From an uncultured Pseudothermotoga sp. (GTDB lineage: Bacteria; Thermotogota; Thermotogae; Thermotogales; DSM-5069), in assembly GCA_937995655.1 (NCBI GenBank), contig CALKJI010000002.1, positions 62,001-126,000 of the forward strand: a stretch of 64,000 bases of DNA, in the 5' to 3' direction. The notes beneath the pieces were generated by a model. The model searched no databases, was not told the origin of the DNA, and worked only from the letters and a program-made list of their open reading frames with translations. Positions 49,063-58,070 of the stretch are shown here, piece after piece (position 1 is the stretch's first letter; the number at the start of each line of letters is the position of its first letter). The translations under genes were made by a program, and so were the position numbers.

Positions 49063-50097
49063 TCATCTGGGCCATCTTTTTTCGATGCTTAGAAATGCAG
49101 GGAAGGGTGCATGAGGTTCTATTTGATACCAGTAAGCAACTGAAGCAATATCATCTGTCAACGGTTGAAAGGTGCCATCGGGCCACCAGCCAAGGGTTTG
49201 TATTGTAACCTTTAGGCTCTCTTTGAAGAATATTGGATCTGGTATATGCCACCTGTACATTACGTGTTTTGGAATCTGTCCTTCCTGTTTGACACAGAAC
49301 GGATATCCCAGAAACGCTGTGGAGTAGGTTTTTCCAAAGCCCCAAGCTCCACCAAAGTAGTCTTCAGTGCCTGTATAACAAATGCTCGGATTTTCTTCAC
49401 CGTCTATAAAGAACTTAACCTCACCCTCCCCCCACCAACCGTTTGAAAGCTGTTCCCAAGCTATGACAGTCCCAACATATTTTCCCGTACCCTTGACGTC
49501 AGCCAAGATTATATGTTCTGGATTCTCCCTGCTCGTCATGCTTCTACGCCATTGTGAATGAAAATAGGCTATGTTACCTTCGAATTTCTGCCTGATAAAG
49601 GTTATCTGATAGAAGAAATAGGGTATCTCATTCTCGCTTTGATTTTCAACTGTCACTTTTGCCCTTTTCTTGAAAGGCATGGGCCAATATGAGTTGAAAC
49701 CACCCGAGGGATTCACAGCTATCGGCAGAGAATTGACCTCAAATCTCAATCCAAAACAATTCACGAAAAAATCCCCCAGTGGTACTTCAACAGATGGTGT
49801 GGGTTCATCATCCCAGTAGATCCTCAGAACACAGTTTCTATAAGCCTTCTGATCTACCGTCATCCACATGAAAGTTATGACACCAGGGCCTTCAACATCA
49901 GCCAGTAAAGTCTCCTGCTTTGCTTTCAAATTGATACAGGGCCTAACCTTCCAACCCTTTCCAAGTCTTCTTGCAGGATTCTCAGGACTTGGAATCTCAA
50001 GAGCACCTTTGTTCCTCTCTCCTGTTGGGTTTTCAGCAGATATGGAGTACGTCTCTAAATCAGTGATCTTATAGAACTCTTCAAGCACAAATATCAC
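49063..50097 (-). CDS. DUF2961/GH172-family protein
   Basis: GPGVITFMWMTVD...LRIYWDDEPTPSVEVPLGDFFVNCFG...NPSGGFNSYWPMPFKKRAKVTVEN; GTEDYFGGAW. Confidence 0.88.
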   Translation of the reverse strand: MIFVLEEFYKITDLETYSISAENPTGERNKGALEIPSPENPARRLGKGWKVRPCINLKAKQETLLADVEGPGVITFMWMTVDQKAYRNCVLRIYWDDEPTPSVEVPLGDFFVNCFGLRFEVNSLPIAVNPSGGFNSYWPMPFKKRAKVTVENQSENEIPYFFYQITFIRQKFEGNIAYFHSQWRRSMTSRENPEHIILADVKGTGKYVGTVIAWEQLSNGWWGEGEVKFFIDGEENPSICYTGTEDYFGGAWGFGKTYSTAFLGYPFCVKQEGQIPKHVMYRWHIPDPIFFKESLKVTIQTLGWWPDGTFQPLTDDIASVAYWYQIEPHAPFPAFLSIEKRWPR

Positions 50098-50936
50098 CTC
50101 TCATAACCAGAGGAAAGTTTTATGCCTTGGAGCAGCCACTTCTGTGCGAAGAAGTAAATCAATATAAGAGGTATAGATGAAAGAGTAGCCGCCGCAAGTT
50201 GAACTGGGTAGTCAATAGTATATTGGCTACTGAACATGGCTATACCAACTTCTATCATTCTCATTTGTCTACTCCTAGTGACAACGAGAGGCCAAAGAAA
50301 AGACTTCCATGTCCCCAAGAATGTGAAGGTCGCAACCGTTGCAAGCACAGGCTTGCATAATGGAAGAACTATTTTCCAGAATATGGTGAACTCTGATGCG
50401 CCATCTATTCTTGCAGCGTCTTCCAAGCTGTTTGGGAGGGTAAGCATATACTGCCTCATCAAAAACATACCCCATATATTACCAAGCGATGGAATTATCA
50501 AAGCCATATATGTGTCTATCCAGCCAAGACTGCGAAGAATTATGAATCCCGGTATGAGGGTGACTACCCCTGGCAACATCATGAAGGCTAAGAATATTTT
50601 GAAGAAAAGATCTCTTCCGGGAAAATAAAGTCTAGAGAGCGCGTAGCCTCCCATGGACACTATCACAAGTTGTCCCAAGACGACCGTAACAGCAACGAAA
50701 ACCGTGTTGAAAATGTACCTACCCCATGGCTGGGACTTCCACATCTGCAGGTAATTTTCAACTCTAGGGGTAGAAGGAAAAAGTCTTGGTGGAAAACTGT
50801 ATATTTCGAACTGAGCCATGAATGAGGAAGAAACCATAACTATGTATGGTACAAGCGTTGAAACTGCCAAAACTGCCAAGACGAATATGACAAAGAGCTT
50901 CAACACAATTTTTAAAATCTTTTTTCTCTCTTTCAC
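50094..50936 (-). CDS. carbohydrate ABC transporter permease, MalG type
   Basis: EDAARIDGASEFTIFWKIVLPLCKPVLATVATFTFLGTWKSFLWPL. Confidence 0.95.
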   Translation of the reverse strand: MKERKKILKIVLKLFVIFVLAVLAVSTLVPYIVMVSSSFMAQFEIYSFPPRLFPSTPRVENYLQMWKSQPWGRYIFNTVFVAVTVVLGQLVIVSMGGYALSRLYFPGRDLFFKIFLAFMMLPGVVTLIPGFIILRSLGWIDTYMALIIPSLGNIWGMFLMRQYMLTLPNSLEDAARIDGASEFTIFWKIVLPLCKPVLATVATFTFLGTWKSFLWPLVVTRSRQMRMIEVGIAMFSSQYTIDYPVQLAAATLSSIPLILIYFFAQKWLLQGIKLSSGYER

Positions 50937-50961
50937 ATCTCATCATCCTCACACAGTAAAA

Positions 50962-53184
50962 TCAGAAGTACTGTTTCCAGCTTTCTTTTCCAGAAAGTTT
51001 GAACTGTATGTAAGTCAAAACAACTAAAACCAAGAATAACATCCACGATTGAGCTGCTGCATAGCCCATCCTAAGCTCTACCCAAGCGGACTCCCATATG
51101 TGATAAAAAACAACATCCGTACTTCTCAGAGGACCACCTTGAGTCAAAACATAGATGGGCGTAAATACCTGGAAGGAGCCTATTACACTGGTAACGAGCA
51201 CAAAAACAGTAGTTGGTTTTAAAAGTGGAATAGTTACGAAACGAAATTTGTGGAAAGAATTAGCCCCATCTATGCTGGCAGCCTCATAGAAAGTTTGAGG
51301 TATGCTTTGAAGACCCGCTAAGAAAATTATCATCTGACTACCCAGAGACTGCCAGATACTCATCAACATTATGGCGATCAAAGCTGTGTTTGGTGAAGTC
51401 AGCCACGGAATTTTTGGAATACCCAAAAATCCCAGTACATAGTTGAGTATGCCAAAATCCCTATTCAGTATCCATCTCCAGACTATCGTTGTAGAGACAC
51501 CTGCAGTCACAGCTGGTAAATAGTAAATTGTGCGCAAGAGTGCCATCCTCTTAGTCTGGCGGTTGACCGCAATCGCCACGAGCAGCGAGAAGAACATACC
51601 GATAGGAACCTGGAGCGAAAATAAGACTGTATTCTTCATGGCATTCCAGAAAAGTTTGTCTTGAAATAGTTCTTTAAAGTTATCAAATCCCACGAAGGGC
51701 TTGGCCGGATCTATTACGTTCCATCTGTGGAAGGCTAAGTAAAATGAAAAAACCACGGGGCCAGCCGCCCACCACAAAAGATGAATTAAAGCTGGCGCTA
51801 AGAAGATGTATCCTATAAGTGTGGCTCTAAGAAATCGTGGTCGGTCTGCGTTCTTTATTGCAAAACCAAGTATCACAACAAAGAGAATAGATACTATGGA
51901 TAAAATCAACCCCATGAACCTAATACCTGTCAAATCATTTACAAGTGGCGTTTTTTCTTTCAAAAGATAAAGACGCTGGTTATCTTTTTGTAAAACCAAA
52001 TAAGTGTGACGAACCCTGTTGACATCAAGCTCTCCCATTTCAACTGTATTGAAACTTGCTATCGGTGACCATTTTGCCAACGTATCGAGTATATTCTTCC
52101 TCAGCGTAGCAAAAATCACATTTTTGTTTTCCATCAAAAGAACTTGAACGCCCAGTATTCTTTTTATTTCTTCAAGTTCCTCCATTTTTAACCAAGTCTG
52201 TCCAAATCTTTCCAGAGTCTTGGCAGTCATTTTCATGTGTTCTTCATACTCAGCTCCCAAAACTTTGGTCATTTGAAAAAGGAAAACTGAAATAATTGAA
52301 AGAAACAACGGGACAGAAAACAGGAAAAGAACAAAAATAGCTTTTAATCTTTTGTTCAGAGCCCTCAAAATTCCAAAGATCAGAATCAAAGAAGAGATTA
52401 TAAACAAGATGGCGTTGATAAACTGAAGTTCTAAAAGTTTACTCTGCGCTTGCTTAATATCTATAGAGTTAACAAGAAATCCTTTCATTCCCCATTGTTC
52501 AAAATCCAAAAAAGGCATAACACTTATCATTCTTCCATCTTTTGTAACCTCTGTTTCGACTCTCTGGCTGGCTTTAACCCTTTTGAGAAGATCATCGCTC
52601 ACGGGGAAGCCTTCCCCAAAAACCCTGCCATCTTTTGATACAAAAAACACCTTTCTGCCAAAGAACTGACCAATTCTAAAGAAGTAATCTGCAGGAAGTG
52701 TTTTACCTACAAGAACAATGAGTTCATCACTCTGATCAGATTCAACTATCATTGCGGTTCTAATCTGTAAAGCTTCGTCCAAAGAATATATGTCGGACAT
52801 AAAGGTGTTGTTTTCCCCATAGAACACGGATTGAACTAAAGGATCAAGGTATAAATCTTCGTCTGGTAGAGTACCAAATTCAGCTATAATGTTTCCATCT
52901 ATATCCATCCAGACTAAAAACGAACATTTTTCACATATGATACGACTTATATCTTCAAGCTTAGAGATAGAAATATCCTCATTCTTCAAAAGATCAAAGA
53001 TCGTTTTTCCGAAATCATAAAGTTCACTTTTTACATAGAAAAGGCTCGCCCTTGCAATCTCACTTTCTACACCTTTTTTGTATTGAAAGAATCTCGATCT
53101 TAAGTAAGACAGTGAAGAAAAAAAGATTATTCCCACAAAAGAAATGGTGAACAAGATCAGGTAAAGCTTTGTCCTTGTGCTCAA
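50962..53184 (-). CDS. MalF-type ABC permease with ~455-aa N-terminal duplicated sensor-like extension (paralogue of 45459-47588)
   Basis: EAA loop YEAASIDGANSFHKFRFVTIPLL; TM-ectodomain-TM twice at N-terminus; TTG 53184 preferred after GGAGGG (ORF track start 53199). Confidence 0.86.
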   Translation of the reverse strand: MSTRTKLYLILFTISFVGIIFFSSLSYLRSRFFQYKKGVESEIARASLFYVKSELYDFGKTIFDLLKNEDISISKLEDISRIICEKCSFLVWMDIDGNIIAEFGTLPDEDLYLDPLVQSVFYGENNTFMSDIYSLDEALQIRTAMIVESDQSDELIVLVGKTLPADYFFRIGQFFGRKVFFVSKDGRVFGEGFPVSDDLLKRVKASQRVETEVTKDGRMISVMPFLDFEQWGMKGFLVNSIDIKQAQSKLLELQFINAILFIISSLILIFGILRALNKRLKAIFVLFLFSVPLFLSIISVFLFQMTKVLGAEYEEHMKMTAKTLERFGQTWLKMEELEEIKRILGVQVLLMENKNVIFATLRKNILDTLAKWSPIASFNTVEMGELDVNRVRHTYLVLQKDNQRLYLLKEKTPLVNDLTGIRFMGLILSIVSILFVVILGFAIKNADRPRFLRATLIGYIFLAPALIHLLWWAAGPVVFSFYLAFHRWNVIDPAKPFVGFDNFKELFQDKLFWNAMKNTVLFSLQVPIGMFFSLLVAIAVNRQTKRMALLRTIYYLPAVTAGVSTTIVWRWILNRDFGILNYVLGFLGIPKIPWLTSPNTALIAIMLMSIWQSLGSQMIIFLAGLQSIPQTFYEAASIDGANSFHKFRFVTIPLLKPTTVFVLVTSVIGSFQVFTPIYVLTQGGPLRSTDVVFYHIWESAWVELRMGYAAAQSWMLFLVLVVLTYIQFKLSGKESWKQYF

Positions 53185-53208
53185 CTTTAAACCCTCCATT
53201 TTTTAGGA

Positions 53209-53230
53209 AAGGAGGGGAATTCCCCTCCTT
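53209..53230. promoter_or_regulatory. 22-bp perfect palindrome between SBP and permease genes
   Basis: AAGGAGGGGAATTCCCCTCCTT. Confidence 0.75.
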
Positions 53231-54519
53231 CACTGCCACTCGCCTTTCTGAATAGCTTTGTCTATTGTGTCAGCTGCCCAGTCCAAGCTCTCTTTCACAG
53301 ACATTCCTTTGATTAAGATTCGATCAGCAGCTTCAGCCCATGTTCTCTCAAACAAAGGTCTGTAGTACTTGGTCTGTGACCCTACAGGAACTCTTGCAAA
53401 ACTGAGCATCTCTATAAAAGCAGCATCCACTTTGTTCAAAGCTCCTTGTTGCTCCGCAATCTTCTTGTTTGCCGATATGGCAAGACCACCTTCCAAACAC
53501 CTTTGCCTTTGGGCATACTCACTTGACAACCATGCTGCAAGTTCTGTAGCTAATCTTTTATCTGCAACGTTGGCTGGTACAGCCCATCCAGATGCATATG
53601 TGACAGTGACATTCTTCAATCCCGGAGCATGCGGGATCGGTGCGACTCCTACGTCGATTGGTGCTCCTTGTTCAATTTGTCTCTTTGCAGTCAACCAGAA
53701 CCATCTTCCCGTGATCACCATCCCTATTCGACCTGTAAAGAAGAGGGAGGCTGCCCCACCTAATGCAGCTGCTTCATCTGGTGTGGGAGCATATCCTTTC
53801 TTGAAAAGATCTACGAAGAAACTATATGTTTTGACGTTAGTTTCACTGTTAAGGTATCCTGTGGTTTTAGTAAAATCAGGCGAGAACACCTCGCCACCAC
53901 CAGCCCAAAGAAGGGGTACAGCAACACCAACCCAGCTTGGAAAAGAAAAAGCCCAAACATCTGTCTTTCCATCGCCATCAGTATCCTTAGTTAGACTGGC
54001 AGAAACTTTCTCAAACTCTTGCCAAGTCCATCCACTCTGTGAAGGATAAGGTACTCCAAATTTGTCGAAAAGTTTCTTGTTGTAGAACACACCCACCGGG
54101 CTTGTATCCTTTGGAAGGGCATATATAGCTCTTCCAGATCTGAATATATTCACCAGGACTTCAAAATATTCGTTCAAGCTTGTGCCAGCAACACCTTCCT
54201 CAGCAAGCCTTGATAGATAAGGAGCAAGGTTCAACAAGAGTTTTTCCTCAGCATATCTTGGAACCATTTCGGCATCCAAAAGAAAGACATCGGGGGGAGT
54301 CCCAGCCGCTATATCGGTCAAGATCTTTTGATAGTAATTCTGAGGTATTGGCTCATAAATTACTTCTACATCGGGATTTCTTCTCATGAATTCTGCCAAG
54401 ATCTTTTCGTCGAGTTCTGCTTCCAGTGCGCCCGCCCAGCTACTGACTCTGAGCTTCGTTTTACCAAAACTCAAGCTTACAACCAAGAGTACAAGAAGGA
54501 CTATCAAAAACTTTTTCAT
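53230..54519 (-). CDS. carbohydrate ABC transporter substrate-binding protein
   Basis: MKKFLIVLLVLLVVSLSFG signal; NPDVEVIYEPIPQNYYQKILTDIAAGTPPDVFLLDA. Confidence 0.94.
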   Translation of the reverse strand: MKKFLIVLLVLLVVSLSFGKTKLRVSSWAGALEAELDEKILAEFMRRNPDVEVIYEPIPQNYYQKILTDIAAGTPPDVFLLDAEMVPRYAEEKLLLNLAPYLSRLAEEGVAGTSLNEYFEVLVNIFRSGRAIYALPKDTSPVGVFYNKKLFDKFGVPYPSQSGWTWQEFEKVSASLTKDTDGDGKTDVWAFSFPSWVGVAVPLLWAGGGEVFSPDFTKTTGYLNSETNVKTYSFFVDLFKKGYAPTPDEAAALGGAASLFFTGRIGMVITGRWFWLTAKRQIEQGAPIDVGVAPIPHAPGLKNVTVTYASGWAVPANVADKRLATELAAWLSSEYAQRQRCLEGGLAISANKKIAEQQGALNKVDAAFIEMLSFARVPVGSQTKYYRPLFERTWAEAADRILIKGMSVKESLDWAADTIDKAIQKGEWQ

Positions 54520-54660
54520 ACCTGCACCTCCCTAATTTTGATGTATTACCCCATTTCGGGGATTCTTTAAAAAGGTATTTGTTCTTTCACCATGGTCAAA
54601 TTAACAAAAAGCTCAGAAAATAATCGTTGAAAAGATTTGTAAATGAATCATGCTGGCTTG

Positions 54661-54686
54661 TTGTCTGATTATTATACAAGTATGCA
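54661..54686. promoter_or_regulatory. second candidate operator (degenerate copy of 48956-48988 motif)
   Basis: TTGTCTGATTATTATACAA-G-TATGCA: same TTGT-N11-ACAA-N-TATGCA spacing; minus strand reads TATAAT within it. Confidence 0.55.
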
Positions 54687-54818
54687 ACTGCCCAATTTAT
54701 TTTACATTACATACATCTTGTGCAACCAGGTGAAAGTAACATTTCTGTAAAATTTTCTAAGAAATTTCCAAAGTGAGAACGTCAATTTGTCTGCGACACC
54801 CTCTGGGCACACACGATC

Positions 54819-54848
54819 AAAATAGCCCACCTTTGATGGTGGGCTTTG
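54819..54848 (-). terminator. terminator of minus-strand operon ending at 54864
   Basis: minus strand GCCCACC-ATCAAA-GGTGGGC-TATTTTG; near copy of 32178-32207. Confidence 0.8.
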
Positions 54849-54863
54849 AGAGTCCTTGGAGGT

Positions 54864-56117
54864 TCATCCTAAAACTATTTTGACTATTTTGTCTAATTCT
54901 TCCTCGTCTAGATAGTTCTTCATTACTATGCTTTGCTTCTTTACCCTCATGAGTATTTCTTCTACTTGCGCATCGCTTGCTTTCAAACCTTTCTTTTGTA
55001 AATACAATTTTATGAAGGCCCTTCCGCTTTTTTTACCACCAACATATTTGAGTTTTCTATTCAAAGATTCTGGATTGTATGGGAACATGGAATACTCTAT
55101 GCCTGAGCCTTTGCTCATTTTTTCATTTGCATCGATAACTATTCCAGATTCGCTATGGAATATCCTTTCCCCAACGATTGGTTTATTGGGTGCAACACGA
55201 ACCTTGGATATCTCTTCTATGTGCTTGGAGACCGTGTAGAGTTGTGAACAGTCGATTTGAGTATCTATCCCAAGTATCATTTCAAGTCCCATCACAACTT
55301 CTTCGGTAGAAGCATTACCAGTCCTCTCACCCAAACAGTTAAAAGATGTTTCAACTGCTTCGGCGCCAGATGCTACTGCCATGAGCGCCGTTGCCGTTGC
55401 CAAACCATAGTCGTTGTGTACATGTAAAGCAAGAGGAACACTTGGGAACCATTCTTTCATCTTCCTAACTAAGAAATTAACTGTGAAAGGATGTGCCTGA
55501 CCAAAGGTGTCAGATATACCTATCTGATCGACCTCGACGTTCTTCAAAAGCTCTGTGTAAACGGTCTTTATCCATTCCAGATTGTTGATTCTAAAAGTGT
55601 CCCAACCGCAAAATTCTACAAACAAACCAAGTTCCTTTGCAAGTTTTGCACCCTTGATTATTCTGTTGATGAATTCTTTCGAATCAAGCCCCAACACGTG
55701 TTTAACAAAGTATGGATTGATTCCCGTCTCATAAAACAATCCATCTGCACCACATTCCGCAGCCAATTTGACATCTTCTTCAATTATCCTTGCTAAGGCT
55801 ATCTTTTTTGCTCTCAAGTTCATCTTTGATAGCCTCTTGAAAGCCCTTTGATCCTCTTCAGAAACAGCGGGTGTCCCGATCTCTATCATTTGAATACCTA
55901 TTTTGTCAAGTTCCTGAGCTATGAATACTTTTTCATCCTCTGTGAAGACAACGCCCGCCATTTGTTCACCGTCTCTCAAAGTTACATCGTGAATTAAGAC
56001 CTTCTTTGGTAAATTCATCTTAGAGCGAACTTCTGGATGAAAATTCAAAGGCGAAACCCAACTGTTTTTTAGAATGAACGGCTTACAACCTTCAAGTTCT
56101 TGAAAGTCCATGTACAT
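54864..56117 (-). CDS. HMGL-like / 2-isopropylmalate-homocitrate synthase family enzyme
   Basis: VLIHDVTLRDGEQMAGVVFTEDEK; LALHVHNDYGLATATALMAVASGAEAVETSFNCLGERTGNAS. Confidence 0.88.
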   Translation of the reverse strand: MYMDFQELEGCKPFILKNSWVSPLNFHPEVRSKMNLPKKVLIHDVTLRDGEQMAGVVFTEDEKVFIAQELDKIGIQMIEIGTPAVSEEDQRAFKRLSKMNLRAKKIALARIIEEDVKLAAECGADGLFYETGINPYFVKHVLGLDSKEFINRIIKGAKLAKELGLFVEFCGWDTFRINNLEWIKTVYTELLKNVEVDQIGISDTFGQAHPFTVNFLVRKMKEWFPSVPLALHVHNDYGLATATALMAVASGAEAVETSFNCLGERTGNASTEEVVMGLEMILGIDTQIDCSQLYTVSKHIEEISKVRVAPNKPIVGERIFHSESGIVIDANEKMSKGSGIEYSMFPYNPESLNRKLKYVGGKKSGRAFIKLYLQKKGLKASDAQVEEILMRVKKQSIVMKNYLDEEELDKIVKIVLG

Positions 56118-58057
56118 TACTCCTTTCTGTAACTTGTAATCAACTCATTACCTTTCTGAGTTATAGAAACTGTTCTTCTCCAGATACCTCCTTCCCTCAA
56201 ATAACCTCTTCTGACGAGTGAGTTAATTATGGTAGCCAATGCCATCGAGTTTAGACCCGTTTCTTTGGATAATTCATCTGCTAAGATCATAGATTTACCA
56301 CGGACATGTTCAAGAATCTTAATGCCTGTTTCATCAACACCTTCAAGGATTTCCTTTTCTTTGATCTTTGTTGGTAATGTTTTACCAAAGTCCGTTACCC
56401 TAAACATATAGAAACCCGACCCACCGTTGGAAAATCTTTCTATTGCACCCGCCTTTTCAAGTGACAGGACCAATTCACTGCTTTTTGCTGAATCCATATC
56501 TAACAGATCAGTTATCTCAGACATCGTGTTATAACCCTTTTTTATGATATCCAAGACCTTAATTTCTTCATCTGTGAGCTTTGATCTTTTTTGGATTTCA
56601 AAGTCGTACTTGGATCTTCCAAAGAAATTCGCAATTATGGCGGCTGCAACAGAAACAACGACACCAGGGATCACCATGTGTCCAAATTTGCTGGTCAACG
56701 GGTAAATCTTTGTTAAATCCAACAGAGTCCAAACAGACATGAATACAAGACCGACCAGTCCACCCACAAACGCACCAGTGGTGGAGAATTTTTTCGTGTA
56801 AAGGCCAAGAATCACAACTACTGCTGTTGGTGCAAGCCATGCCGTCGCAAAGGCGAATAGATAGACTGGGCCACCAGGGAAAAAGCACAAAAGGAGAGCT
56901 GCCAAGCCAAATAAAGCGTTCACAATCATTGAAGGTTTCACAAGTTGTTCTGATTTTGCATTCGGTTTAAAAAATCTTTGATAGATGTCCCTTATTATGA
57001 CTGAACTTCCTGCCATATAATAGGTTGTTGCAGTTGAGACAGAAGCAGCCAGAGTGGTTAAGAGAAAATAGGCGGCAAGAACAGGCGGAGTATCTCTCAG
57101 GAATATACCAAATGCGGCCGCAGGTGCAGCAGTTCCTCGGGGTGCAAACATTTCTGGATGAGCTGCACCGACGTATGCACCCAGCAAGGGGTACATAAAT
57201 CCGTTGGCAAGGAAAAGTATCACAGCAGCCCACAAATAAGAAAGCTTTGCAACCCTCTCACTCCTGACCGAACTGACCCTTATCCAGTAACTGTTCGATC
57301 CCCAAACAAGTGCCATACCATAGAGGAAGAATGCAACCAATACACTAGGGTAGAACATGGAAAACCATGGGAAGGTTTTACCAGCTATACCAGTCGTCCA
57401 AAAGTTTCCACTGGGCCAATTATTTGAAAGGAAACTCATACCACCGTATTTGACAAGTAGAAAGATCAGAAGCGTTGGTATCGCAAAGGTACAAAGTACA
57501 CCCTGTATGAAATCTGTTAACGTCACTGCCCACATTCCTCCAAGAACGGTGAAGAACAAGAAGATCAGAAAAGTTATAAAAATTGTAGAAGGTATCGACC
57601 ATTTTGTAAAACCTGTGATGATTGTAGCCATCGAAAGAATATTGTTTGCAGTTATACCAAGCATCGCTACGATCGTGACAAGTGTTATTACAAATCTAAC
57701 CTTTCTGTCATATCTTATCTCCAACCATTCAGGTAAGGTATGTGCTCCTGTCCTTCGTGCAACTGGAGCTATGAGAAAGGCATAGGATATGATACCTGTG
57801 AGTGAGTATGCAACACCCAACATGAAGATGCTCTTTGTCAAACCACCCATCAAAGTGAAAGCTGGTGCAAGTGTCAAAGTGGTTCCTGCATAACCAATCG
57901 CAGCAACCCCCAGTATGTTAACCAAAAGATTGATTTGTCTTCCCGCAACAAGATAATCTGTACTACGTCCTATCCATTTTCTTGTTATCCACCCAACCAA
58001 GACCATGACGAAACCAAAAATAGCAAAGAAAACTGTGAAAATAGCTACAGTACTCAT
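56117..58057 (-). CDS. sodium:solute symporter (SSS) with C-terminal tandem winged-helix domains
   Basis: SSS core GIAVGYAGTTLTLAPAFTLMGG-type N-terminus (AAIGYAGTTLTLAPAF) and last ~153 aa LTDEEIKVLDIIKKGYNTMSEITDLLDMDS...ILADELSKETGLNSMALATIINSLVRRGYLREGG. Confidence 0.86.
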   Translation of the reverse strand: MSTVAIFTVFFAIFGFVMVLVGWITRKWIGRSTDYLVAGRQINLLVNILGVAAIGYAGTTLTLAPAFTLMGGLTKSIFMLGVAYSLTGIISYAFLIAPVARRTGAHTLPEWLEIRYDRKVRFVITLVTIVAMLGITANNILSMATIITGFTKWSIPSTIFITFLIFLFFTVLGGMWAVTLTDFIQGVLCTFAIPTLLIFLLVKYGGMSFLSNNWPSGNFWTTGIAGKTFPWFSMFYPSVLVAFFLYGMALVWGSNSYWIRVSSVRSERVAKLSYLWAAVILFLANGFMYPLLGAYVGAAHPEMFAPRGTAAPAAAFGIFLRDTPPVLAAYFLLTTLAASVSTATTYYMAGSSVIIRDIYQRFFKPNAKSEQLVKPSMIVNALFGLAALLLCFFPGGPVYLFAFATAWLAPTAVVVILGLYTKKFSTTGAFVGGLVGLVFMSVWTLLDLTKIYPLTSKFGHMVIPGVVVSVAAAIIANFFGRSKYDFEIQKRSKLTDEEIKVLDIIKKGYNTMSEITDLLDMDSAKSSELVLSLEKAGAIERFSNGGSGFYMFRVTDFGKTLPTKIKEKEILEGVDETGIKILEHVRGKSMILADELSKETGLNSMALATIINSLVRRGYLREGGIWRRTVSITQKGNELITSYRKE

Positions 58058-58070
58058 TCTCCACCCTCCT

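Noticed and set aside
53369-54049. 226-aa plus-strand ORF antisense to SBP2
   Set aside because: Shadow ORF in a well-supported CDS; composition is low-complexity (Ala/Ser/Pro/Thr) as expected from reading a coding sequence antisense; no RBS or domain.
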